DNA from: Tigriopus japonicus
Taxonomy: Eukaryota > Arthropoda > Copepoda > Harpacticoida > Harpacticidae
Assembly (NCBI GenBank): GCA_010645155.1
Contig: CM021317.1
Coordinates: forward strand, 6,395,478-6,459,477
Direction of reading: 5' to 3'
Length of the DNA stretch: 64,000 nt
The position numbers and the translations under genes are program-made. Below, piece after piece: positions 11,093-22,345 of the stretch; positions within the stretch are counted from its first letter, which is position 1, and each line of letters starts with the position of its first letter. Under the pieces are notes generated by a model that saw only the letters and a list, made by a program, of their open reading frames with translations, was not told the origin of the DNA and searched no databases.

Positions 11093-11556
11093 GCATCTAG
11101 AAACTTAATATTCTGAGGATAGCTACATCGAAGAGTAAAACAGTTGTGCAAATTATTGCTTTAGGATAGCTCAAAACCTTGTGGGTTTTTTTTTGGAAAC
11201 GTGTAATTAACTCGAAAACAAACTGGAGTTCAATTACTGTTTGCCATCGACGATTACTAGTTCTAATACAATACATTTACTCAAATCGAATATTGTTTCA
11301 CTCTTGAACTCAAAATTTAAAGAATCAAGCGGGTTGTAATCTTTAAAAATGCAACACAAGTTTTAGAAAGTTTGCAAATGCCAAATAGTTTTTAAGTTTC
11401 TGTAAATTCTTACAACTACAAGTAATATCTTGCACTTGGAACTTGATCAGTCTTTATCATCCAATTCATTTTTTATCCCTTTGGTTTTATAGTAGTCAAT
11501 TTGATTCAACGGTTCATGATTGTTTATTCTTGTGGTTCATTGTTTCATACATCATT
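11093..11556. other. Convergent 3' region between calmodulin-like and CDC40 genes
   Basis: The two genes end tail to tail about 465 bp apart. The sequence is AT-rich with no open frame of note. A polyadenylation hexamer for the minus-strand gene is present (listed separately); none of canonical form was found for the plus-strand gene. Confidence 0.5.
11523..11528 (-). terminator. Polyadenylation signal AATAAA for CDC40
   Basis: Reads AATAAA on the minus strand, about 30 bases past the CDC40 stop codon at 11557-11559. The position fits a very short 3' UTR, although such a hexamer is common by chance in AT-rich DNA. Confidence 0.45.
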
Positions 11557-14228
11557 TTAATCCCAATACTTGATGCTTCCGTCCCAACCTGCTGAGGCCA
11601 ATTTACTCGTTTCATGCGGATGCCAGAGAACAGAAATACAGGTACGATCATGAGCCTTCCATTTGGCCACCATTCGCGTCGTTTTCCAATCCCATATACA
11701 AACCTTGCCATCTCCATCACCACTGGCCAAATAGCTAAAAAAAAAGGTAGTCATCATTGTCAGTTATCGTGTGAAAATTCTTAAGGAAATGAAGACAACA
11801 ATCTTACCTCATTTCCGGGGAAAAGGACATTTGGCAGGCGTATCCAGCCACCATATGACCTTTGAACTCTTTCTTCTTGTAGGGACGGAATTTCTCTCCG
11901 CAAGTAAAGATGCAAATTTTGTTGTCCAACGATTGACAAGCCAACCATTTCTCATTCGGGGCTTTGGCCACGGCAGGCATGGAGTGCATGGAAGGATCGG
12001 CGATATATTTCATGTCCACAGGGATATCCCATTCCCAAACGCGCATGGACTTGTCGTCACTAGTGGTCACAAATCGTCGATTTTCATCCACGAATGTGAT
12101 CGTATTCACGGCACCCAGATGTCGATCGTACTCTTGAACGATCTCATTGGACCGGATGTCCCAACAAACGATCTTTTTATCCGCCGTGCCAACCACAAAC
12201 AGATCTTGTTTGTCCTCGTCAGGATTGAACTTGATGCAATGACCCACTTTGTTATTCGAGAATCGTCCGATACAATCGCCAGTTTCGGCATCCCAAAGCT
12301 TGATATGCCGGTCATAACTCGTGGACAGGAACTTGTTACCCGCATTATTGAAATCGATGGCTTTCACGGCCATTTTATGACCCACATAGGTTCGGACACA
12401 TCTACGATTGTTGTACACCTCCCAAAGTTTGACTTTGGAATCCATTCCGCCGGATAATAAGAGATGGCCAGATCGAGGAAACCATTGCATACAAGACACG
12501 CCCTTGGTGTGACCCGTCCATGTGTGGATTTGTCGCTTGGGAATGAAGCATTTCTCGGGAGGCACATCCGACTTCAAGTTCACGCCCACATCTTGAGGTA
12601 TGTGAAGGAAAGAGCGGCCTTGGTAATCGTAGGGATCTTTGATATGGAGAGTGGTCTTCTCTTCGACGGGTTTATCATCGGTTTGCTTCTTAGCCCGTTT
12701 TTTCATCTTGGCCATGTATTCCTCCAAGAATTCTTTGTCCTCGGCAGAAGGTGCACTGGTCTTTTCTTCATCCTCAAAGGCTCCCCAGGGCCCTAAATAG
12801 CCTTCGATATCACTCGGATCCGCATTCTTGAGACGTTTGCGCTTGTCTTTCGGACGGACTTCCGTGTCTTCAAAGACCGTTTTGAGTGAGTCGGTTTCTT
12901 CCACATTGTCGATTTTGCCAATCACTTTGATCCCTTCACCCTCCACGTTTACGGAGGGATCTTGGGCGTATCCGTAGCTGTGAAAGGTTTTACGTTGCAA
13001 TTCGAATTGGAAATCCGACAGATGAGCCTCTTCAGTGAAACCCGTGAGCATATTTTTGGGCGCTCGCTCTTGTTCGGATTGATGAGGATTCACGGGCCCA
13101 ACCACGGGTGCATAGAGATCTTCATAACGTGGATTATACTTGACTTCTTTCGTGTTGGGATCCAAATGACGACGAGGATCCATGGATTCATTGGGTTGGA
13201 CCAATGGAGCCGCATTCGTGACTGCCAGCTGAAAACAAAAGCAATGAGAAACTTTGGCATGGATTTGGACACGACTTGGACGGGATTTCCGTCAAAAGGC
13301 TCTTGAAACTGAAAAAGGTGAGTTAACCTTTGAGCGGAGATAGAGGAAACTCAGATTGCCAACCCATTTGAACCTAATCTAACCCAATAAATAAATACAT
13401 ATCACTAACAACTCGTGCATGGCAATCTCAGTTCCTAGGAATAATGCTCATAATGAAGTAGTGGGATCTTGCGATTTGATTTTGCTTGCCATACTTTCAT
13501 CGCCACTTTCTGTAGATGGTGAAAGTATTCCAGAGTGCAAAGGATTCTTATCAAAAGTTGAGAGGAGTTAGTAAGTAACGCGTTAGGCTTGTTCTGATAC
13601 CAATATATGTCCATTTTTGGGTAATGATGAGCTTGATGGGACCCGATCGGAAAAGCTTGGCTAATAGTACAAGGTGGCGTGGAAACTTAAAGTAATTAAG
13701 ACAATCATCAAGGTTGATCAAATGATGTCCTTTGGTTATCGCACATTTTACCTTTCTTCACGTCCAACTGGTTTGTGCAATTGCAATTTTTCATGCCTTT
13801 ATAGCTTAATCAATTCCAAAATCTCGGGGTCATTTAGCATTCCCGAGTTGACATTTTTTGATTGTGCGTTTCCTCGCCACGGAACATGCATAGATTTGAA
13901 TGTTGTTAAGTGTAAAAGATATAAAGATAAGAAAATTCGATAAACAGTTGCTATGAAGAGGGATTCTATAGTTCTTGTAAATATGAAATCCCCCAAAGTT
14001 GGCAATCATTGAAAATGTCCAAAGAAAATAATTGATTGAACCCTTAAACGAAGTCCAAAAATTCAAAGTTCCCGTTGTTACCTCCATTTTCTTGGCAAAA
14101 CTGGACGAGGTGGGCTTCAAATGGAGGCTCTCTTCAGAGGTGATCTTTTTGGGATGCCCTTGGGAGGTTTGGTCGTCTTCAGAATCCTCTCCTGAGGATC
14201 CAGAGCCATAATTCACGAGTGTGTCCAT
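11557..14228 (-). CDS. CDC40: Pre-mRNA-processing factor 17 (CDC40/PRP17), complete
   Basis: Three exons on the minus strand: 14228-14082, 13228-11808 and 11734-11557, with GT-AG introns in phases 0 and 2, give 581 residues; human CDC40 has 579. PRP17 is a WD40 spliceosome protein needed for the second step of splicing. Seen: acidic N-terminus MDTLVNYGSGSSGEDSED; the family block STKEVKYNP.YEDLYAPVVGP.NP; then IPQDVGVNLKSDVPPEKCFIPK leading into WD repeats (HTWTGHTKGVSCMQWFPRSGHLLLSGGMDSKVKLWEV and following), ending HPHETSKLASAGWDGSIKYWD and a stop. The start at 14228 is the first ATG of a frame whose product matches the family start. Every expected part is present with no frameshift. The neighbours have no functional link. 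Confidence 0.96.
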
Positions 14229-17119
14229 CGTTTTAACGTTTCTTGACTTTTTACTTTGTGTTTTGTTTGTCTCTCGATTTCAAACAGGGTTCCTTTCCAA
14301 AAACTTCTAAATTATGTCAGAAACATTCCACGTAGGGCAGTACCAAAATTGAAAGTGGTGGCCTCTGGTGGTAGACCTGCACTTTTTTCCGGGCTAAATC
14401 CTTCGAGGCTTTGCTCTATTAGTACATTCAAGTGGGCTCGTTTTACAACAAATTTTATTAAATTTAGGTTGGCTTTTTTGAAATCCAAATGTTACTTTCA
14501 CATCTGTAGAAGTCATCTCTCTTCAAAAGAAATGCTCTAAATTCCTTCAAAAACCGAGGTTTAAGCATTTCCAAGTCTTTACTGTCTACCTTGGGTGCAG
14601 ACGGTGCAGTCCACCGTAGACATTCTCTTTTTCCTTTCATGCAAAAGAGCAGCGGTTCGACTGGAGGGAAAATGCCCGCACCGTCCACAAGACGTGCCCA
14701 CGGTGCCCACACCAACACAAAAGCGACATGGTGACGAAGCTTAGCTCTGAGAAACCAAATAGGCTATTTTTTTCTCGGGAGGGGCTTTAAGCTTTCAAAA
14801 ATTATTATTCAGTTATTTTAAATTTTGATTAGCCCTATTTAGCCTTTCTTTGGTCATTACAAGAGTTTAGCCCCTGTTTTTGTTCTGAAGACTTGTGCTT
14901 TTAAATTATATTGAAAAACAATGCATCATTATGTTATTACAACATTTTAGTGACAATTTTCCTTTTATTAACACTTTTGAAAATATTACAATAACCTGAA
15001 TCACTTGTGTGGTTAATATTTCTAAATGAAGAGAGGTTCTGTGTGATTGTTTTTAATTTTCGTTTTCTGCTGTGTTATTTACACTAAAGATAAGATACAT
15101 TACATTAGATTCTACAATGAAGCATCAAAACTATTTAAGCTTTTTTCGACTTTTTGATGAAAATGCATTCATTACATGCCTGTTTCATTCCAAGATCGAG
15201 CCACAAAAGTTGGTTTGGTTTGGACACTGTTTGCTGGTTAACACTTGTTTAAAAGGAAAATGAACGTCTCTTTCAAAACGGACGGAAACCTTGGGAAAGC
15301 GCCTGAAGCTGATTGGCTTGTCCGGCCTGTGGAATTAGTCAGTTGAGAACCCTTGGTGGCGGGCCGGGTCGGACGGTGTTTGCACGTTTTATCAAAACAT
15401 TGGCCTAAGCGGCCTCCCAAGGAAATCGGCCAGCTTGATCGAACATCAGGTCTTGCCTGATGGCCTCAGCCAGGAACCTCTCACCACAGGACGCGAACTT
15501 CAGCTGACGCGTAGCCCAATGAGGCCCTTAAAACGGTGCGCCTCTGCAGTGAATTTGAACGAAATTGCCAAAAAACGATAGAAATAGGTGTTTGATAGCA
15601 AACATTGCTTCAGAACATTGTTGCAGCATTAGATAGCGCTCCTTTTCCTACCATTCATTTTTATAATGCTGCTTTCTGTTCTCGGGAATTAGTCAAAACT
15701 GAGCTCCTTCAGACCAATATCTCGCACAAAATGGAGAATGGATCTCGAATAAATGCATATGTAACTTAAATATAATAATACCAACTTCAGACAACGAGTT
15801 CAGTTATACTTCGATCAAGTTTCATGAAGATTGGGCGTATGGCGTGTGAACTCGACGAGTGCTGAGAAACGAGTGAGAGGTCAGAAGCTGACCAGCTTGT
15901 ATGCTAGCTGATCGCCACAGGCGTCTTTTTAGAAAACTGTGGCCATGTTATTAACAATGAAACTCACAGCCACAGTATCCACACTCTTCCCCATAAAAAC
16001 ATCATTTTTAGTCAGCATTTTTATTGTCTGAAATCCTTGAAATCCATTAGATGCCAAATATCAACATTTTGATCAGCCAAACCGAGAGGAAGCACGAGAT
16101 TAAACAATTTTTTGGTCAACTAATAGTTGAGTTGTTGATGATTCCCTCACACTGATTATTCATGCAGAATGCAGTGAAGAACAGATCACTCTCATGGAGC
16201 ACTGTATTCTTCGCTTTGATGGTGTTGTTTGGTACTTATAATCTGAAACCATTGGTATTTCAGGATAAGTTGAATAGGGTTGATAATGAGTGGTGAACGT
16301 GATTTACCCAAGAGTGGGTTGCTTTTAATTATCTCTAAGAGACAGAAACACAAACTAGAATGATGTCTAGACAATTTGTTCACTGATTTAGCATAAAATA
16401 TTGAATATTGAGTCCATAACACTTCTTTACCGTTCACTCCAGAGGGCCTCATTGGGCTCTCAAAAACAACAACAAACAGCTGTCTTCGCATCCTCTTCTG
16501 TAAGTATATCCATGCCTCAGCATGATCCGTTGCATCAGCTATCACATTTCTTACTGCCTCCTCTCACTTGAAAAGCTGACACAAAGTTCCGTACATGCTC
16601 GTCCTCTTAATCACTGAGTGTCTGTTGCATTGGTCAGGTGAAAAAGAAATGTAATGTCTGCCGGCCGGTAGATGAGTGGCCTCATCTGTCAAAGCAGATG
16701 TAAGGCTATGTTGGCAGTAGAGCAAGGACAAATATTAAAATGAAGTTAGAATCAAAGAATAGAATGTGAAAGAATTCTTCAAAATAAAGAAATGCCTCAA
16801 TTTAATCATTTGAACGTTTATGTGTCTTAACTTGAACAACATTGCGATCGGCTTCAAAAATATTCTGTCAGGAAGATTCTCCTTTCACCCTGGCCAAATG
16901 ACCGGTTCCGCCCGAACAACTTAGGCCAAGAAACGCTAGGTGGACCCTCGCATGTTAGATCGCATGTATTGGGAGTTAATCTCGAAGCCCTCATCGAAAA
17001 TATTTTGCTAGAGGAAGACAAAATAACTTTGTGCGGAGATGATAAGAAAGAACATTGAAATATGAGCTGTTAGGTATTTTATGAAAAGTCTAATGTCACA
17101 TCCTCAATCCCGTTTCCAC
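14229..17119. other. Intergenic, no gene recognised
   Basis: Holds the CDC40 promoter side at the left and mixed-composition sequence further on. Around 15250-15540 the GC content is higher than the surroundings, but the open frames there look random. Nothing with bounded repeats or conserved coding was found. Confidence 0.4.
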
Positions 17120-17406
17120 TAGTGATGGGATTCAAGTACTTGAATCAAGGCTTCCACGGGAGGTTACCAACTGGGGTAACCGATTTACTTTTTTGTGAAA
17201 TTGTATTTCCTTCTCTAACCATTGCTCCAAAATCTCTAACTTTTGTGATTTCAGATCAGGGATCCATTGAGGCGCAAACTTGTTTTTGTTGCTTTACGTT
17301 GTTTAAAGCAAACAAATTGGTATCTGTATTTTTTTCGTTTTTGGGGTGACCCCGGTTGGCAAATTCCCGTGGAAGGCTTGATTCAAGTACTCGATTCCCA
17401 TCAGTA
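17120..17406. mobile_element. Inverted-repeat MITE with TAGTGATGGG end
   Basis: Arms of about 60 bp at each end are inverted copies: the left reads TAGTGATGGGATTCAAGTAC and the complement of the right reads TACTGATGGGAATCGAGTAC, continuing with CTTGAATCAAG and TTCCACGGGA in both. The start resembles the TAGTGATGG MITEs in the Duox region, suggesting hAT ancestry. I could not find a matching target duplication, so the exact ends are uncertain. Confidence 0.6.
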
Positions 17407-17913
17407 CTTTTTGCAGTACTTTTTTTTTCTCACATTTTGGACATATTACGAAAATCTAGCAGGACTGATTCTTAACCACCGTCTGCGAGTTGTAGAGTGA
17501 CGCAACTTTTTCTGAGATTTAATCAACCTCTCATTTCATGAAAATCACGAAAATCACGAAAATGAAGAAGAAAGTAAGGAAAATGATCCCCCTCGGGGTG
17601 TGAGCAAGGTTTTAAGATAAGTTTCCTCATTGCTTTGTTTTTTTTGTACAATCAATCTGACCTTGTCATTTATAAAATTCTTCATGTTTGTTATTCAAGG
17701 ATATACCTATTTATCTGGAGTTTGTAATCTAGTTCATGTGGAGAGGAATGCATCGTTCGAAATATGGAGGCGGCCGGGTCATGTGTGGAAAGTCTTGGTC
17801 GCCTCAAACTCGTCGTGCTGATGGAAGGTCCAAACATTGATCTGGGATGTCTAAGTGAGGCACCCATTTTGGATGATATTGGCTATCGCGGGGATTGTTT
17901 GCTGGTGAGCAGT
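17407..17913. other. Intergenic, no gene seen
   Basis: AT-rich sequence with a short tandem AAAATCACG motif near 17537. No coding signal. Confidence 0.4.
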
Positions 17914-18249
17914 GGTTAGTTTTCCTTAATGTAAGGTCCATCATTGCTAACAAGTTCAAAGTAGAAGATTCACAATTGAAGGAAAATCCAAAGATTGTTG
18001 CCTTGCAAGAAATATGGCAAGCCGACAAGTTAGTTACATTTGTCTTTTGAAACTTATGATTTTGAATTCAAAACACGCGTTGGTCGCAGAGGAGGAGTAG
18101 GAATCCTTATCGAAAAAGGAACTTCATACTCAAGGAATGAAGACTCCTTGTTTTATTTCAGACGACTGCGAAACAATTGCTGTCGAGACAAACAAGTTCG
18201 TACAGTAGTTCTTCCCATTTATGTTCCCCTTGTAGACGCTTGTTCCCCC

Positions 18250-18696
18250 TAGAGCACCATAGAGTACAGTCATGAAGTGCGCCATCTAGTGGATTTCATG
18301 CGGCAACAGCTCGCCGTTCCCATGATACACATATTTTTGAAGATTGCAACGGTCATTCATCAGTTTTGGACAAACTAAAGTGCCTCAAATGTTGACTGAG
18401 TATTGTTAATGGACCTGTGGTGGTTTTGGGTTGAAATTATTAGTGAAATCTCTCTCAAAATGGCATGGAAATCTGACTACTAAAAAGGTAATTTATGCAT
18501 GATATATGTCAAAATTCATCAGAAAAACACTAAGGTATCATTTGGAGTTCGGCCATCAACATTTTAGGCACTTTAGTTTGTCCAAAACTGATGAATGACC
18601 GTCGCAATCTTCAAAAATGTGAGTATCATGGGAACGGCGAGCTGTTGCCGCATGAAATCCACTAGATGGCGCACTTTATGACTGTACTCTGCTCTA
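18250..18696. mobile_element. Palindromic hAT-like MITE inserted in the retrotransposon, TSD GTTCCCCC
   Basis: A 447-bp element whose two ends are long inverted copies (about 140 bp each): TAGAGCA...AGAGTACAGTCAT at the left and its complement at the right. It is flanked by perfect 8-bp duplications GTTCCCCC at 18242-18249 and 18697-18704, diagnostic of a hAT-type insertion. It splits the endonuclease sequence of the surrounding non-LTR element. Each arm carries CCACTAGATGGCGC (18279-18292 on minus, 18659-18672 on plus). No coding capacity. Confidence 0.88.
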
Positions 18697-18926
18697 GTTC
18701 CCCCCAACGCCCAAGTCATGATGGGTAAACTCGAAGCGTTATTGACCAGATGTAAATCTCAAACAATTTTTATGTGTGGAGATTTTAATATCGATTTTTC
18801 TAAAGATACTTTTATGACCTTATGATAAATTTTGAATTATTTCCAACCGTTCAAAATCCGACTAGACCCCATCATCCAATATTTTAATAGACAATATTTT
18901 TACGAACTCGAGATGTAGTATCACCA

Positions 18927-19040
18927 TTTTTTTCCTTTTTCTTTTTCCAGTTTTTCCTTTTTCTTTTTCCATTTTTTCCCTTTTCCTTTTTCCATTTTTT
19001 TCCTTTTTCTTTTTCCATTTTTTCCTTTTTCTTTTTATTT
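18927..19040. repeat. Pyrimidine-rich simple repeat (CTTTTTCCATTTTTTC-like)
   Basis: Tandem variants of TTTTTCCTTTTTCTTTTTCCA over about 115 bp. It lies inside the dead retrotransposon and breaks its frame. Confidence 0.85.
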
Positions 19041-19640
19041 TCCAATACTCCTTGACCGTCCTATTAGATGTTGGAGTGGAACAATTCAATAAACAAACAA
19101 TAAACAATAATATGAAATGTGGTATACTCGTTTGTGATGTAAGTGACCATTTAGCACCATTTGTTTCGATTGGAACAGATTTTAAAGTAATCCTTCCAAT
19201 AATATTTCACAAAAACAATGTTTGGGCCTCAAAAACATGAATTCCTTGCGTAATTCACTGAGAAAGATAAAATGGAACATTCATGAAAGTGATCCGGCAG
19301 GTTCTTTTCCTGACTTCCAAAATCAACTTTCAAATGCTTTTTGTCGATCTTGTCTTTTAGTTAATCATCAGACCAAAACAAAGAATTAGTGCCATCCTTA
19401 GATGTCACCAGGCCTTTTAATATCACGTACTCAAAAGCAGAAGTTATTAAAAAAATACAATAAAATACCAACTGTGGAGAATCATGCCAGATTCCAAAAA
19501 TATTCGAAGTTATATTTTAAACTATTTAATGCCGCGAAGATAAAATATTGGAATGATTACTTTGAACTGAATCAAGGCAACTACAAGAAAACATGGAAAG
19601 GTACGAAAGAATGGCAAATTCGTAAAGCAGACAGCTGCTG

Positions 19641-20539
19641 AAGTCGTTTAAAGTCATTCATAGACAGCGCCACTTGTGACTGGGCGAGAAGAGAATTTTC
19701 CTAGGGAAGTCTTGAAAGATGTTTTAGACACTTTCTCATCGGTTCTTCAAGGATTTTTATCTTCCAAATATGAAAGTAAATAATGCAACTTCATGATTTT
19801 GTCACATTTTTATCAACACAGTGGGACATTTTGATTAAAAAACGAGTTTCAATTTTACATAAAAAGTTGCGCGAGTTTTGAAATTAAGTAAGCGAACTGA
19901 GCAAAAGCATTTGGAAACACGCGAGATCTAAGATCTAGGAAACTCGATCGGTTGTAGGCAGACCGTAGCCTTACATTCGCTCTCTGAATTAAGTTTTTGC
20001 CCGAAATGCTAGCCTTTATCTTAAGCAACCAATTTAGCTTTTTCATTGTTCCATCAATACGGCCGGAAAAAAATAGAATAGCTCCATTACAAGCCAAGGA
20101 AATGGCTACAATTGAGCTTGCCATTCGCTTTTCTTGAACTTATGCCTAGCAATCTTCATTGGAGGTGGAATCACTTGATTGATGGAACACGATGTGAAAT
20201 TTCCTTGATTTCAATTTGTACTCACGGCCAATACTTAGTTCATTATGCTACTTGAAGAAGTGTTCGAGTAAAAAATGAACTAAAACATCAAAACATTGTG
20301 TAAATAAATTTACGTCAGTAAAAAAATACGAATGCAAGTTTATAGGAGAAATATGCGTGGATTCTTTCTTCCGTGAGCGGGGTCAAAGTCGTCCGGTTGG
20401 ACTCCGTTAAGGTTCTAGATTCCGAAATTGACCAATCAATGATTGGAATTGTTGGCGGGCTGGGAACGGTTGCTCCACAGAGATCGTTGTTTCTGTCATA
20501 CGACTCGAGACTTTCGATCAGATATTTCTTAGTTCCGAT
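19641..20539. other. Unassigned sequence between retrotransposon linker and MITE
   Basis: About 0.9 kb. An open stretch at 20373-20539 (GVKVVRLDSVKVLDSEIDQ...) is protein-like in composition, but I cannot match it to a family. It ends at the MITE insertion at 20540. Confidence 0.3.
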
Positions 20540-20888
20540 TAAAGATGCTCATGACAAAGATACGTCAACTTGACCCTAGCGACAAGTGGCTTTAACGTGA
20601 AGCTTCAAAAAAGCCCCAACAAACCAAGAAGCACAAGAGAAAAAATGCAGTCAATAGGAGACTTTGGCCCAAAAAATATTGAAGCAATAGCTTGAGCACT
20701 TCATATTATGCAATAAAAAACTGAATTGCGCGTTATTGGCACGATTGGCACTAATCGCAAAATCGAATTTCGTTTTAACTTTTACTTCCTGGATTGATGG
20801 TGGCGTCAACAACAGCAAAAACACTTGAAGCTTCAAAAAAGACCAACAACTCAACCAAGTTGACGTATCTTTGTCATGAGCATCTTTA
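20540..20888. mobile_element. hAT-like MITE, 8-bp target duplication GTTCCGAT
   Basis: A 349-bp element with perfect inverted ends of about 33 bp starting TAAAGATGCTCATGACAAAG. It is flanked by identical 8-bp GTTCCGAT at 20532-20539 and 20889-20896. A GAAGCTTCAA word recurs further inside each arm. The end sequence differs from the TAGGG and TAGTG families here, so this is a separate family. No coding capacity. Confidence 0.88.
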
Positions 20889-21249
20889 GTTCCGATGACC
20901 TGAGCACGACATTTACAGCTCGGCTCTTCCCATTTATGTTCGCAATAACATATCTCTATTTACGCAATTACGACGGAAAAAAGTTTGGCTTATTCTGTAA
21001 GAACGCTTTGTCAGTTATATGTTATGTACAAATTTGTCAAGTTTTTGACCGTAATTGATGATGCAACAATATATATTCATCAAGTTTTTAAAATTCTAAG
21101 AGGATATTTACAATTTGAGATCTCAAATCTAGTAAGAATTCCTTGGCAAAATACTCTTCTCGATCTGTCATCTGAGGCGACATCTTCGTTTGACTTTTTC
21201 TACTTCAACACCTGTATTCAGTACGAACACTCCATTGGTAGGTTATGAG

Positions 21250-22204
21250 TAGGGACAGGAAGTTTAGACGAATAAAACTGTCAAAATAGACGAAAAAAGA
21301 CGAATAGAAGTACCTGATTAGACGAATAAAGACGAATAAAATTGCCCGATTAGACGAAAAAAGACGAATAAAAGGCTACATTAGACGAAAAAAGACGAAA
21401 AAAACTAACTTACACGACAAAAAAGACTAATGAATTGCCGGTCACGAGGATAAAAAGAGGATTAAAACTGCTGCCCATGAAGTAGACCTAATGTGTGGCC
21501 CAATAGAGGACATTAAACCAAGCTTGAAAAATTCACCAATAGATGGGAAGGTTGGGCCAGTAAAGAGAAAAGACTAGAGACTCTAGAAAAGACTTGTGAG
21601 CTTAGTGCTTAGTACTTGGCCACTCTTTCACGCCGTCTATTGGCAAATTTTTCAAGCTTGGTTTAAAATCCTCTATTGAGGGGAACAGCTACCCCCTTGT
21701 GCAAAACGGCAAAATCTATAAAATTAACTAACGGAAAAGTGCCAAATGATCAAGAAATGGTCAATGGTCAACCGTCCTTATTTCAACATTTTCAATAGAG
21801 TAATATTTAGCAGCAGGTTTGCTGACACATTAGTTGTTTGCATAGTCAGATAGCCTTTCATTCCAATAGTGGTGACCTTTTCTTTCTGCGTCTGTCAGGA
21901 AACTCTACAAGTTAAAATACAAGTGTGGATCATATTTGGCTCGTGCAATAACGCAACTGAAAATCAAACTATTACTTTGGCCCAAGTTTTGGAGTTGAAC
22001 TTTTTAAAAAAGTGTCTATTTGCTTTAAAATTTGAGAAAAAAAACCAAAAAATAATTTTTTTGACTAATTAGACGAAAAAAGTTAAAAAAGACGAATAAA
22101 ATCCAAATTAGACGAATAAATTTATCGCGACGAATAAGAGTAAAAAAGACGAATAAAGACGAAAAAAGACGAATAAGTTTATTCGTCTAAAGTTCCTGTC
22201 CCTA
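21250..22204. mobile_element. hAT-like MITE packed with GACGAA repeats, TSD GTTATGAG
   Basis: A 955-bp element flanked by perfect 8-bp duplications GTTATGAG (21242-21249 and 22205-22212). Inverted ends read TAGGGACAGGAA.TTTAGACGAATAA. About sixteen copies of GACGAA (as GACGAATAAA or GACGAAAAAA) sit in the first 170 and last 140 bases; apart from the terminal inverted repeat they point the same way at both ends. The centre contains a second, smaller inverted repeat at 21501-21678 (CAATAGAGGA ... TCCTCTATTG, with AAACCAAGCTTGAAAAATT in both arms), probably a nested MITE. No transposase is encoded. Confidence 0.88.
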
Positions 22205-22212
22205 GTTATGAG

Positions 22213-22345
22213 AATGAAAATAGAAAGCAAAATTTGAAATTGAAGACTGGCCAAACTGTGATAAGTAATTCGAAAGAAATAGCTAATTCTTTTAACAATT
22301 ATTTTCTATTGGCAAAGCTCTTAATGACAAAATACCAAGCAATAG
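22213..22345 (+). pseudogene. Non-LTR retrotransposon fragment, endonuclease-RT linker
   Basis: Translation gives KLKTGQTVISNSKEIANSFNNYF and then, after a frameshift, SIGKALNDKIP, the classic junction before the reverse transcriptase domain of CR1/L2-like elements. It is probably the continuation of the fragment ending at 19640, pushed away by the insertions at 20540 and 21250. The reverse transcriptase itself does not follow. Confidence 0.65.

Larger units (their letters stand above)
17914..19640 (+). pseudogene. Degenerate non-LTR retrotransposon, endonuclease region
   Basis: Fragments in several frames read like the APE-type endonuclease of a non-LTR element: FLNVRSIIANKF and PKIVALQEIW (about 17915-18015), GRRGGVGILIEKGTSYS (18079-18129), IFMCGDFNIDFSK (about 18767-18805), DNIFTNSRCSI (about 18888-18920), VCDVSDHLAPF (about 19132-19164), then the post-endonuclease linker KLLKKYNKIPTVENHARFQKYSKLYFKLFNAAKIKYWNDYF (19444-19566). 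Multiple frameshifts and stops show it is dead. It is interrupted by a hAT-like MITE at 18250-18696 and a pyrimidine-rich simple repeat at 18927-19040. The style is CR1/L2- or Jockey-like; the clade cannot be fixed by eye. A probable continuation is at 22213-22345. Confidence 0.75.

Noticed and set aside
11771..12457. 228-codon plus-strand open frame
   Set aside because: Shadow of the CDC40 coding sequence on the minus strand.
16192..16545. 117-codon minus-strand open frame in the intergenic region
   Set aside because: No recognisable motif; composition resembles translated non-coding DNA.
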